In this document: positions 17,699-27,200 of the stretch, piece by piece | Layout: each line of letters opens with the position of its first letter | Numbering within the stretch: position 1 is the stretch's first letter | Notes under the pieces: generated by a model | The model's database searches: none | Seen by the model: only the letters and a program-made list of their open reading frames with translations | What the model was told of the DNA's origin: nothing | Source: Melioribacter roseus P3M-2 | Lineage (GTDB): Bacteria > Bacteroidota > Ignavibacteria > Ignavibacteriales > Melioribacteraceae | DNA length: 64,000 nt | Direction: 5' to 3' | Assembly: GCF_000279145.1 (NCBI RefSeq) | Contig: NC_018178.1 | Location: 2,685,800 to 2,749,799, forward strand | Position numbers and translations under genes: made by a program

Positions 17699-19322
17699 GA
17701 AACTACCTTTATTCGTTATTCGACAAAGCCGCTCGAAAACTCGATTATCTTAAAGACGTAAATATAATTTTTACCGTTCCTCAGCAGGAGAGTCACGGCG
17801 ATTTTTCGACGAATATAGCGATGCTCCTTTCCAGAAAACTTAAAAAAATCCAAGGGAAATCGCCTCCGAAATTTTATCCGCGCTGGAAATCGATACGGGT
17901 ATACTTGAAAAGACTGAAATTGCGGGAGCCGGTTTTATCAATTTCTTCTTTACAAAGAATTATGTAAGTAACCTTGCAAAAACTATCATCGACGCCGGAG
18001 AGACCTACGGCAGGTCGGATAAACATAAAGGCAAAAGGGCGCAAGTCGAATTCGTATCGGCAAATCCGACGGGACCTTTGACCGTTGGGCACGGACGGAA
18101 TGCGGTTACTGGCGATACGGTTGCAAATCTGTTGAGCGCAGTCGGTTATGAAGTCGACAGGGAGTATTATTTCAACAACGCCGGCAGACAAATGCGCGTG
18201 CTCGGCGATTCGGTGCGTCTGCGGTATCTGGAGTTGCTCGGTGAGAAAATTGATTTCCCGGAAGAATATTATCAGGGGGAGTACATTAAAGATATCGCCC
18301 GGAAACTATTTGACGAGTACGGCGACAAGCTGAAAGAGGAAAGCGCCGACGGTATTTTCAAAGAAAGAGCCGAAAAAGAAATTTTTGTGGAAATTAATCA
18401 AACCCTTAAACGCCTCGATATCGTCTTTGACAATTACTTCAACGAGCACAGTCTTTATGAAGAAGGCAGAATTAAGAATTTGTTGGAGCTATTCAAACAA
18501 AAAAATCTCTCGTACGAAAAAGACGGCGCAGTCTGGCTCAAATTTTCAGAACTGGGCAACGAGCAGGACAAAGTGATAGTCAAATCGTCAGGCGAACCTA
18601 CATACAGACTTCCGGACATTGCGTATCATATAACGAAATTCGAACGCGGTTACGATTTGATTGTGGATTTGTTCGGCTCCGACCACAATGCCACATATCC
18701 GGACGTAATGGCGGCGCTTAAAGCTTTGGGATACGATACGGACAAAGTGAAAGTTTTGATTCATCAGTTCGTTACGATTATGCAGGGCGGCGAAATTGTT
18801 AAAATGTCCACGCGTAAAGCTAATTATATAACTCTCGATGAATTGATTGACGAAGTCGGCGCGGATGTAGTAAGATACTTTTTTAACATGAGAAGTATAA
18901 CGAGCCACTTGAATTTCGATATTGACCTTGCCAAAAAGCAATCGGACGAAAATCCCGTTTTTTATCTCCAGTATGCCCACGCCCGTATTTCTTCAATTCT
19001 GAGGATGACTAAAGAAGAAGGGCTCGAAATGTCGACGGAAAATCTGCATCTGCTAGAAACCGACGAAGAACAACGCCTGCTCAAAAAATTGTATCAGTAT
19101 CCGGACGAAGTGACGCTGAGCGCGGAAAATTATGAGCCGCACAGAATCTGCGTTTATCTGGAAGAACTTGCGGCGCTCTTTCATAAATTCTATACTGTAT
19201 GCAGGGTTATCGGAAGTCCGAAAGATTTAGCCGAAGCGCGAATTGCTTTGATAGTGGCGACAAAAACAGTTCTCAAAAACGGATTGTCCTTGCTCGGCGT
19301 ATCGGCGCCCGACAGAATGTAA
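17695..19322 (+). CDS. argS: Arginyl-tRNA synthetase, reading frame broken by a -1 shift at an A7 run
   Basis: Charges tRNA-Arg. The N-terminal part (TTG start at 17695, MRNYLYSLFDKAARKL) reads to LLSRKLKK; then the family sequence continues in the -1 frame as NPREIASEILSALEIDTG and on through NPTGPLTVGHGRNA (HIGH-like) and KMSTRKA (KMSKS-like) to a normal C-terminus. The break is the A7 run at 17842-17848: one more A gives an uninterrupted 542-residue protein, the usual ArgS size. In frame 0 the ribosome would stop at 17967. Because ArgS is normally essential, an assembly error or slippage is more likely than a dead gene. It converges on comF. Confidence 0.88.
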
Positions 19323-19325
19323 GCG

Positions 19326-19988
19326 TTATACGGCAATTGCAACCGAAGCGGCAAATATTTTAGCGGCTCCCGCTTCGAGTAGAACTGTAGCGCACTCGTT
19401 GACCGTTGAACCTGTTGTAATTACGTCGTCAACGAGTAGTATTTTTTTACCGTCGAGTTTCTTATAACGTTTTTTTTCAAATGCGCCTTGTACATTCAGT
19501 ATCCGTTCGGTAAGCGTTAAATCTGTTTGCGATTGCGTATATCTATTTCGCTTTATTGCTCCGGTTATTTTTATATCCGTTATTTTGTTTATTCCTTTCG
19601 CTATAAAGTATGATTGGTTATATCCGCGCTCGGCTTTTTTTGTATGATAGAGCGGCACCGGTACGATGACCTCGATATTCCATTCATTGAGAAATACATT
19701 TTTGTATTCTTTCCCTAATAGCTTACCGAGATAAATTCCGATTCTGAAATTTCCGTTGTATTTCAAATTATGAATCAAGGATTGAACGGGCATTTCTTTT
19801 TCAAAAAGAAAAAGAGTTCTGCAATCGCTTAACGACCTGATTCTGCTTAAATTTAACTGAGGTTTTTCAATTCTGCGTAAAGAATCCGAGCATCTTTTAC
19901 AAAGATACTTTTCGTCGGCGTTTAGTTTAATATTGCAGTGTAAACAAAATCGGGGGAGCAGAAAATCGATATAATTTATAAGTTCCAA
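19326..19988 (-). CDS. ComF family phosphoribosyltransferase-like protein
   Basis: 220 residues with an N-terminal zinc-ribbon (CLHCNIKL and CKRC) and a C-terminal PRPP-binding motif ILLVDDVITTGSTVNE, the hallmark of ComF/GntX proteins. In naturally competent bacteria ComF acts in DNA uptake; elsewhere its role is unclear. It is separated from the VWA-protein gene upstream by about 30 bp and lies on the same strand as surE, so these three may be one unit. Confidence 0.88.
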   Translation of the reverse strand: MELINYIDFLLPRFCLHCNIKLNADEKYLCKRCSDSLRRIEKPQLNLSRIRSLSDCRTLFLFEKEMPVQSLIHNLKYNGNFRIGIYLGKLLGKEYKNVFLNEWNIEVIVPVPLYHTKKAERGYNQSYFIAKGINKITDIKITGAIKRNRYTQSQTDLTLTERILNVQGAFEKKRYKKLDGKKILLVDDVITTGSTVNECATVLLEAGAAKIFAASVAIAV

Positions 19989-20017
19989 TTTGCCCTCTTT
20001 TAATTCGGCAAATTATA

Positions 20018-22105
20018 CTATAACATACCGATTCTTTTTCGTAAAAACCATTCGATCGTAAACAAAAATATCAGCAATAAAGCGATTACGTAGTGCGATT
20101 TTAAGTCAAACGTCTCCGTGAGAAGTTCTTCGCTTTTACGGCTTTCAATTAATTTCCCGAGTTTGTCCGACAATTCCGAAATATTCTCGGCGGAATAATA
20201 TTTTCCTCCGGAATTGTAAGCGATTCTTTTGAGCAACTCTGTGTTCATCCGGGTCGATATCTTTTCCGGATTGGCATTTACTACGGAAAAACGTCCTGAG
20301 TCGGATAAAATAATATTGCCATACGCCGCAAGAGCCGAAAAACTGTAATCTCCGGCATGAAGCCCAGAAATCTTTGTAGAGTAAATACCGTTTTGAATTG
20401 GAAGAAATTGAAGCTCCGTTTTCAATTCGCCCGATTTTATTTCCATTTTAATATTTGCGTTATTAACAGGGATAAATGTCGGATCGTATAATTCTGCAAT
20501 GAATTCAACCTCTTCGACCGAGGAGAACAAATCTTTTTGCGGCATTACTCTGAAATGCTTTTTCGAATTGTTCGCCGTCAACCATTTGACAAGTTTATTA
20601 AAAAATCCGGGCAATACAATATTGGAACGTTCCGCTGTCGTGAGATGCCATCTCCATATTCCTTCTGCAAGAAAGACAGCGGATCTGACGCCCGCTGTTG
20701 AACGGGTAATAAATAACGGGCGAGAATTGTTGTTGAGCGAATACGACAGGTGCGTTTCCGTATCGGGCGAAAACCGATAGATGTTTCCGTTTGTAATCAA
20801 CGGCGGTAAAGATTGTAGCTCGTTGTCGTGGAAGAAAAACGAATTGTTGTTTAATGCGTTTATCTCAAGTTTCTCGGGATTTATTTTCTCCGCGCTTAAC
20901 GGAATTATATCCGAATACTTGTTAATTATCGAAAGGTCGGTTTTCGTAGTAACGAATTGCAAAAAGGGTATATTCTTTCTCATTATCGTTTCGTATATCA
21001 GTCTTACGGATTTTTCAGGCGTAGATTTCAGCGGAAAGTCAACTAAAATGAAAAGTTCGCTGCTGTCGATTTTGGAAAGATTCTCCGAACCGTAAACTTT
21101 TTGCGGGGAGACATAAACAATTTTTTTAATATCGAAATTTTCGTTGCCCTTCAGAACAAGATTTAATATAGTAAAATCGGGCGAGGGTTTGCCGGCAATT
21201 AAAAAAATCCTCGTCTTATTCTTAAGAACGTCAATGAACTCGGTTTTCGTATTGTTGTTTTTATTGAACTCGTCTTCTTCCGGCGGTACGTTTACCGTAA
21301 TTTTATGTTTGCCCGGATTGGCGGGCGTGAAAGCGAATTTAACTCTGTTGATTCCGGAATTATCCAATTCGATTTGTTTACGGGTCAGTAAAACATTGTC
21401 GAGATAAAACTCGATTGTTTTATGTATGCCGGCGGTATTATTATTTCTGACCGTTACTTCGGCTTCGGTTTCGTTGCCGGCATAAATAATATTGTTGTTA
21501 TAAATGTTTTCGATATAAATATCCGGATGCGATACGGAGTCGCCTATGCCGACGGTAAAAATGGGAACCGCTTCGGATTTTATATTGTCATTGCCTGCGG
21601 TAATTATTCCGTCGCTTATAATAACTAAAGCCGCTGTCGAATCGATATCGAGGTTTGAAGTTATCGGGGTGAAATCGGTTGAATATTCCGAAAAGTCTAT
21701 ATCATCGAGTGAATCGGCGCTCAACGGTTTTGTTTTTTCTCCAAATGTAAAAAGCCGCGCCGAGGCGCCGAATCGATCCTGTATTTTTTCTACTATCTCA
21801 CGGACTTTTTTTACGTTAAGAGCGCTGTCTGGCATCGTCATCGAGTTGGAATTATCGACGAATACTTTAATTGCCGGTTTATTTATTTTTTGATACGTAA
21901 CTTTTATTGCCGGGTCAATTAAGAGAAGAATGAGTAATGTAAAAATCAGACTTCTCACAGAAGCCAGAAAATATCTTATAAGTTTACCCGTCGGAGGTAG
22001 CGTGTATTTGTACGTATAAAATGCAAAAAGTATCGACAGTATTAGCGCAGTCAGAACAAGGAAGGGCTCGAAGTCGAATGCGATGTCGATGCTTTTTAAA
22101 TTCAT
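20018..22105 (-). CDS. Large membrane protein with von Willebrand factor A-like domain
   Basis: 695 residues. Two N-terminal helices (about residues 15-35 and 45-65), then a VWA-like domain starting KVFVDNSNSM whose DNSNS fits the metal-site DxSxS pattern, a long beta-rich periplasmic portion with CARDB/Ig-like segments (NNNTAGIHKTIEFYLDN), and a C-terminal helix (VIALLLIFLFTIEWFL). This is the layout of BatA-like or related N-terminal membrane VWA proteins of Bacteroidota and Planctomycetes. The start lies 1 bp after the surE stop. Function unknown. Confidence 0.75.
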   Translation of the reverse strand: MNLKSIDIAFDFEPFLVLTALILSILFAFYTYKYTLPPTGKLIRYFLASVRSLIFTLLILLLIDPAIKVTYQKINKPAIKVFVDNSNSMTMPDSALNVKKVREIVEKIQDRFGASARLFTFGEKTKPLSADSLDDIDFSEYSTDFTPITSNLDIDSTAALVIISDGIITAGNDNIKSEAVPIFTVGIGDSVSHPDIYIENIYNNNIIYAGNETEAEVTVRNNNTAGIHKTIEFYLDNVLLTRKQIELDNSGINRVKFAFTPANPGKHKITVNVPPEEDEFNKNNNTKTEFIDVLKNKTRIFLIAGKPSPDFTILNLVLKGNENFDIKKIVYVSPQKVYGSENLSKIDSSELFILVDFPLKSTPEKSVRLIYETIMRKNIPFLQFVTTKTDLSIINKYSDIIPLSAEKINPEKLEINALNNNSFFFHDNELQSLPPLITNGNIYRFSPDTETHLSYSLNNNSRPLFITRSTAGVRSAVFLAEGIWRWHLTTAERSNIVLPGFFNKLVKWLTANNSKKHFRVMPQKDLFSSVEEVEFIAELYDPTFIPVNNANIKMEIKSGELKTELQFLPIQNGIYSTKISGLHAGDYSFSALAAYGNIILSDSGRFSVVNANPEKISTRMNTELLKRIAYNSGGKYYSAENISELSDKLGKLIESRKSEELLTETFDLKSHYVIALLLIFLFTIEWFLRKRIGML

Positions 22106-22106
22106 A

Positions 22107-22880
22107 TCAGTTGTCGGTCGATAGGTTTTCGATATTCCAGTTTTTCATGTCTTCGAATGTGTCGTAATCGGTCAGATCAAAATGAATCGGAGTAACAGCA
22201 ACATAGTTATTCCGAATTGCAAATTGGTCTGTTTCCAGATCTGTGTCGGCTTCTATTAATTTTCCCGTAAGCCAGAAATATTTTTTGCCGTAGGGGTCGA
22301 TTCTTTCCTCGTATATATCGTCCCATTTGGATTTCCCTTGCCGGGTAAGTTTCATACCTTTTATTTCTTTTTCAGGCAAGTCAGGCACGTTTACATTCAA
22401 GAGCGTTCCGGCGGGCAATCCGTTTTTTACTACTGTTTGAGCTAACAATGAAGCGATTTTGGCGGCATAAGAAAAATCGGTCGCTTCGTGACTTGTTACA
22501 GAAATTGCAATCGCAGGCACATCCATTATTGCCGCTTCTCTTGCCGCTGAAACAGTTCCCGAGTATATTATGTTGATTGCCGTATTCGATCCGTGATTGA
22601 TACCGGATATAACAATATCCGGCTTGGTCTTCATTATATTCCGGATACCCATTTTGATACAGTCTGCAGGCGTGCCTTCGACGGCATAGCCGAAAAAATC
22701 GCCGTTCTTATAATATTCGGTTACGCGTAGAGGAATTTTCATCGTAATTGCATGTCCTACAGCGCTCTGTTCGGTTCTCGGGGCTACTACCGTTACATCG
22801 CCGATTTTTTTTAACTCTTCAGCCAGAGCGGCAATTCCCGCCGAGTCGATGCCGTCGTCGTTCGATACCAGTATTTTCAT
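22107..22880 (-). CDS. surE: 5'/3'-nucleotidase SurE
   Basis: 257-residue acid phosphatase/nucleotidase with the N-terminal metal site LVSNDDGIDSAGI, the APRTEQSAVGHAIT loop, and the ISGINHGSNTAINIIYSGTV signature. It hydrolyses nucleoside monophosphates and survival-related substrates. It is the first gene of a leftward unit followed 1 bp later by the VWA protein gene, and diverges from the 23006 gene. Confidence 0.96.
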   Translation of the reverse strand: MKILVSNDDGIDSAGIAALAEELKKIGDVTVVAPRTEQSAVGHAITMKIPLRVTEYYKNGDFFGYAVEGTPADCIKMGIRNIMKTKPDIVISGINHGSNTAINIIYSGTVSAAREAAIMDVPAIAISVTSHEATDFSYAAKIASLLAQTVVKNGLPAGTLLNVNVPDLPEKEIKGMKLTRQGKSKWDDIYEERIDPYGKKYFWLTGKLIEADTDLETDQFAIRNNYVAVTPIHFDLTDYDTFEDMKNWNIENLSTDN

Positions 22881-23005
22881 TTTTTATATCCGTGTTTTTT
22901 TATTCCAATCCTAAATATAGCTATTTTTTCACAGTAGTATCCGGACGGATTGCCAAAAAGTTATTTCAAAAAAGTGTATTTTTAACGGACAATTTTTTTG
23001 GGGAT

Positions 23006-23854
23006 ATGAATAAGTATCTGATTACTTTATTTATAGTTTTATATGTATTTCCATCTTCGGGAGCTTTGTTTGCTCAGGGCGAAGAAGATATCGAAATTTA
23101 CATAATCGATTCTTACATCACGCCGGAAGCCCCTTATGTTTTTAACCTGACTTTTTTTACAACCGACAGCGTAGAATCGAAAATAATTATTGAAAATTCG
23201 GCAGAGTTTATTATTTCGGAAAAACCGGAGGTAGATCATAAATTCGAAAAAGATGTATCCGAACTAAAAACTAACGGCAAATACCTCCGCTACAAAATTG
23301 AAATAACCGACAGAAACGGGAAGAAAATTCGGAGCCAACAATACGAAGTTGAATTTCCGAATAATCTTATAATGAAAGACCGTAATCTCAATCTGTTGCA
23401 GGTTTGTTGTTTCGGGGGCGTAATATTCGGATTGCCTTCGCCGGTTTATATGAGATATGACGGAAAGGATTATTTCGGGCTGTCAAAAGAGATTCCGCTC
23501 TTTTCATTTTACTCGGGAGGATACAATTATCCGGTCGGTTTTGTAGGCGTAGAGTATACGTACGTCTTTAACAAAGACAACCCGGATCTAAGCCGGGATT
23601 TCATCCGGGTGGGATATAAACAGATTATACAGGCGCCGGCAATCGAGTATATCTCTTTAGGTATCTCTTATTTTAATGATTTCAAAGGAACATACGGTTA
23701 CAGTCCGGAATTGTCTCTCGGATTGTTCAAAATCGAAAACGTCTTTACTTTTTATGCAAGATACCGTTATACAAATGGAATTTCCGGAGGAAATTATTGT
23801 TTAAATGAATATTCGGTAGGAATTTACTCGAACTTTTTTTCAATTAATTTTTAA
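23006..23854 (+). CDS. Secreted hypothetical protein, likely beta-barrel
   Basis: 282 residues with a signal peptide (MNKYLITLFIVLYVFPSSGALFAQ) and two parts: an Ig-like N-terminal half (YITPEAPYVFNLTFFTTDSV) and a C-terminal half with beta-barrel character and aromatic strand ends (VGVEYTYVFNKD, NVFTFYARYRYTNG), ending FFSINF. An outer-membrane protein is the best guess. ATG 23006 follows GGGGAT; the frame is also open upstream into surE but that would overlap the divergent gene and lose the signal peptide. xseA begins 1 bp after the stop. Confidence 0.65.
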   Translation: MNKYLITLFIVLYVFPSSGALFAQGEEDIEIYIIDSYITPEAPYVFNLTFFTTDSVESKIIIENSAEFIISEKPEVDHKFEKDVSELKTNGKYLRYKIEITDRNGKKIRSQQYEVEFPNNLIMKDRNLNLLQVCCFGGVIFGLPSPVYMRYDGKDYFGLSKEIPLFSFYSGGYNYPVGFVGVEYTYVFNKDNPDLSRDFIRVGYKQIIQAPAIEYISLGISYFNDFKGTYGYSPELSLGLFKIENVFTFYARYRYTNGISGGNYCLNEYSVGIYSNFFSINF

Positions 23855-23855
23855 G

Positions 23856-25058
23856 ATGAAGATGCAGGACGGCGAATTGAATTTAGATAATATATTGACT
23901 GTCAGCGAAATTACCGGTCAGATAAAAAGTCTTCTCGAAGAAAATTTCGCAGAAATTTCCGTAGTCGGTGAAATATCAAATTTCAAGGCTCACGTATCGG
24001 GACATTGGTATTTTACGCTTAAAGACGCAAATGCGCAGATAAGTTGCACCATGTGGCGGGGCGTCAACAGTTTCGTCTTTTTTTCTCCGGAAGACGGTAT
24101 GAAAGTTATAGTAAAAGGACGATTGACGGTATATCCTCCGCGCGGAAATTATCAAATAGACGTTCGTTCAATGAAGCCTGCCGGCGTAGGGGAACTTCAA
24201 GCTGCTTTCGAAAAATTGAAACAAAAGCTCGCTGCGGAAGGACTTTTCGATGAGGAATACAAAAAGCCGATTCCGCAATTCCCGGAAAAGATAGGAATAG
24301 TAACGGCAATCGACGGAGCGGCATTCAAGGACATGCAAAGCGTCGCCAAACGGCGTTATCCGGCGGTTGAACTTGTAATCGCTCCATGCAGAGTGCAGGG
24401 ACCCGGCTCTGCCGAAGAAATTGTCGAAAGCATTAAACTTCTTAATCAACGAGACGATATCGACGTTATTATTGTGGGACGGGGAGGCGGTTCGCTCGAA
24501 GATTTATGGGCTTTCAACGAAGAAATTGTAGCCCGGGCTATTTTCGAATCCCGTATACCGGTCATTAGCGCCGTGGGGCACGAAATCGACTTTACAATTT
24601 CCGATTTTGTCGCAGACCTCCGGGCTCCTACTCCTTCGGCTGCAATGGAACTGGCTACGCCGGATATTAACGAAATCTTTGCCTTTATTGACGATTTTTC
24701 CTATAATTTTACGGATAAAATATTCTCACTTGTTTCTGATTATAAAGAAACCGTGGAATCGTTTTTATCGTCGTACGGATTTAAACTCCCGATCGATAAT
24801 ATCAGAACAAAGGAACAATACCTCGATAATTTATTCTACAGATTTCAGAACAATTTCGATAACATATTTCAAAACTCGAAAAATCGTCTGGAACTGTTAA
24901 AAGTAAAATTGGAAAAATTCGATACGAATCGTATACTCGAAAGGGGATTTACGCTCGTCAAACAAAACGACCGCGTTATAACGCGATTGAAAAATTTAGA
25001 CAAAAAAGAAAAATTCAATTTAATTTTTTATGACGGAGAGACAATAATAAATGGGTAA
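23856..25058 (+). CDS. xseA: Exodeoxyribonuclease VII large subunit
   Basis: 400 residues: N-terminal OB-fold (VVGEISNFKAHVSGHWYFTLKD), catalytic domain with GRGGGSLEDLWAFNEE and SAVGHEIDFTISDFVADLRAPTPSAA, and a helical C-terminus ending in the RGFTLVKQNDRVI region. It degrades single-stranded DNA with XseB. In-frame ATGs at 23856 and 23862 are both possible. The 3' end overlaps the expected xseB ATG at 25051. Confidence 0.95.
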   Translation: MKMQDGELNLDNILTVSEITGQIKSLLEENFAEISVVGEISNFKAHVSGHWYFTLKDANAQISCTMWRGVNSFVFFSPEDGMKVIVKGRLTVYPPRGNYQIDVRSMKPAGVGELQAAFEKLKQKLAAEGLFDEEYKKPIPQFPEKIGIVTAIDGAAFKDMQSVAKRRYPAVELVIAPCRVQGPGSAEEIVESIKLLNQRDDIDVIIVGRGGGSLEDLWAFNEEIVARAIFESRIPVISAVGHEIDFTISDFVADLRAPTPSAAMELATPDINEIFAFIDDFSYNFTDKIFSLVSDYKETVESFLSSYGFKLPIDNIRTKEQYLDNLFYRFQNNFDNIFQNSKNRLELLKVKLEKFDTNRILERGFTLVKQNDRVITRLKNLDKKEKFNLIFYDGETIING

Positions 25059-25271
25059 AAAGAAAGAAAAAAATTCGAAGAAATGTTGGCGCGTCTGGAG
25101 GAAATTTCCGGTAAACTCGAAGACGGTAGCCTTCAACTCGACGAATCGATCCGGCTCTATGAAGAGGGAATGGAACTTGCAAAAGCATGCTACCACGTTC
25201 TGAAAACCGCGGAACTGAAAATAACGGAGATAAAAAAGAAATTCGAAGAAGAAATTAACAAGGACTCATAA
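25051..25271 (+). CDS. xseB: Exodeoxyribonuclease VII small subunit, start region frameshifted at an A7 run
   Basis: Small helical subunit of exonuclease VII (LARLEEISGKLEDGSLQLDESI, then LYEEGMELAKACY). The natural ATG at 25051, overlapping xseA, reads MGKKKEK and then leaves the frame; the conserved KFEEMLARLEE continues in the -1 frame. One extra A in the A7 run 25067-25073 restores a 73-residue protein of normal length. The only in-frame ATG in the downstream frame is 25083, which would start at MLARLEE and drop the conserved FEE. Either that short form is used, or the run is under-counted or slips. Confidence 0.85.
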
Positions 25272-25280
25272 AGGAATAAA

Positions 25281-27200
25281 ATGCCAAATAAGAACGACTA
25301 CAAACTGCTATTCGATATTAATTCCCCTGACGACATAAAAAAGTTGGAAGGGCAGGATCTTAAACAGCTTTGTTCGGAAATCCGTCAATATATGGTTGAC
25401 GTAATTTCACAAATCGGAGGCCATTTCGGGGGCGGGCTCGGCACGGTTGAACTAACCGTCGCTCTGCATAAAGTCTTTAATACGCCTTATGATCAAATTG
25501 TTTGGGATACGGGACATCAAGCATACCCTCATAAAATTGTTACGGGCAGAAGGGACGCTTTGAAGACCATACGACAATTCAAAGGTATCAGCGGATTTTT
25601 GAAAAGAAGCGAAAGTCCGTATGATTCGTTCGGAGCCGGACATGCTTCTACGTCGATTTCCGCCGCGCTCGGTATGGCTGTTGCCAGCGATATTCTGAAA
25701 GAAAATCGAAAAGTAGTTGCAGTCATAGGCGACGGCGCAATGACGGGCGGTATGGCATACGAAGCGATGAATAATTCCGGACTGTTGAAAAAAAATCTGA
25801 TCGTCGTCCTAAACGACAATCAAATGTCGATTGCGCCCAATGTATGGCAAATCTCGAAGTATTTCAACGAAATGATTTCTCATCCTGAATATAACAGGTT
25901 CAAGGGCGCTATATGGGACTTAACCGGCAAGCTCGATTATTTCGGAGACAGACTCAGAAAAGTTGCAGCTCGTATCGAACAGGGCATTAAAGCCATTCTT
26001 ACTCCTGGAATGCTGTTCGAAGCCCTCGGTTTCAGGTATTTCGGACCCATTAACGGTCATAATATTACTCAACTGGTTAGGCTGTTCGAGCACGTTAAAG
26101 ACTTAAACGGACCGATACTTGTGCATGTGTTGACAGAGAAAGGGAAAGGTTACAAACCGGCGGAAAATCATTCGCAGCGATTACATGCGGCAACGCCGTT
26201 CGACAAATTAACCGGTGTGTCGTTGAAAAAAGGAACATCCCTGCCTTCGTATACTTCCGTATTCGGAAACGCGCTTGTCGAAATTGCCAAAAGCAACGAT
26301 AAAGTTGTCGGCATTACGGCGGCAATGCCCGACGGCACCGGACTCGATAAACTCCAGGCGGAAATACCCGAAAGGTATTACGACGTCGGTATTGCAGAGG
26401 AACATGCCGTTACGTTTGCGGCGGGATTGGCAACGCGGGGAATTATTCCTGTAGTGGCAATTTATTCTACTTTTTTGCAAAGGGCATTCGATCAGATAAT
26501 TCACGACGTTGCATTACAAGATCTGCACGTTGTTTTTGCGCTCGACAGAGCGGGTTTGGTCGGCGCCGACGGTCCGACTCACCACGGAACGTTCGATTTA
26601 TCTTATTTGAGAATGATTCCTAATATTGTAATAATGGCGCCGAAAGACGAAGCCGAATTGAGAAATATGCTCTATACGGCGGTTAATTATAAAAAGGGTC
26701 CCATAGCGCTCAGATATCCCAGAGGAAATGCGCTAGGCGTGGAACTCAAAGAAGGCTTCGAGGAAATTGAAATCGGCAAATCCGAAAGAATCAAGTCCGG
26801 TAATGATTTGGCGCTCCTTGCCGTCGGATCGATGGTGGACTACGCCTCGAAGGCGGCAAATATACTTGCGCGGCAAGGCATCGAGGCTGAAATAGTAAAT
26901 ATGCGTTTTATTAAACCGCTCGACGAAGAAATGCTTCTTGAAGTTGCGGCAAAGTTCGATAAAATAGTTACGCTCGAGGAAAACAGCCTGGTAGGCGGAT
27001 TCGGCTCGGGAGTTATCGAATTTTATAACGACCGTCATGTTAAAGTAGACGTTTTGAGGGTAGGTCTTCCCGATGAATTCGTTGAACACGGCTCTCAAAA
27101 AGAACTTCATCAAATGCTCGGAATCGATCCGGAAGGCATAGCGCAAAAGGTCGCGGCTTTTCTGAAAAATAAAAATTACAAAAACGGTGTAGTCGCCTGA
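25281..27200 (+). CDS. dxs: 1-deoxy-D-xylulose-5-phosphate synthase
   Basis: First step of the MEP isoprenoid pathway: pyruvate plus glyceraldehyde-3-phosphate to DXP, thiamine diphosphate dependent. The 639 residues contain the TPP motif GDGAMTGGMAYEAMNN, the N-terminal GHFGGGLGTVELTVALH, the catalytic Glu region DVGIAEEHAVTFAAGLA, and ALDRAGLVGADGPTHHG. It begins 9 bp after xseB, a common gene order. Confidence 0.97.
   Translation: MPNKNDYKLLFDINSPDDIKKLEGQDLKQLCSEIRQYMVDVISQIGGHFGGGLGTVELTVALHKVFNTPYDQIVWDTGHQAYPHKIVTGRRDALKTIRQFKGISGFLKRSESPYDSFGAGHASTSISAALGMAVASDILKENRKVVAVIGDGAMTGGMAYEAMNNSGLLKKNLIVVLNDNQMSIAPNVWQISKYFNEMISHPEYNRFKGAIWDLTGKLDYFGDRLRKVAARIEQGIKAILTPGMLFEALGFRYFGPINGHNITQLVRLFEHVKDLNGPILVHVLTEKGKGYKPAENHSQRLHAATPFDKLTGVSLKKGTSLPSYTSVFGNALVEIAKSNDKVVGITAAMPDGTGLDKLQAEIPERYYDVGIAEEHAVTFAAGLATRGIIPVVAIYSTFLQRAFDQIIHDVALQDLHVVFALDRAGLVGADGPTHHGTFDLSYLRMIPNIVIMAPKDEAELRNMLYTAVNYKKGPIALRYPRGNALGVELKEGFEEIEIGKSERIKSGNDLALLAVGSMVDYASKAANILARQGIEAEIVNMRFIKPLDEEMLLEVAAKFDKIVTLEENSLVGGFGSGVIEFYNDRHVKVDVLRVGLPDEFVEHGSQKELHQMLGIDPEGIAQKVAAFLKNKNYKNGVVA

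Noticed and set aside
22748-23005. Longer N-terminus for the 23006 secreted protein
   Set aside because: It would overlap surE on the other strand, encodes no homologous-looking sequence and would bury the signal peptide internally.
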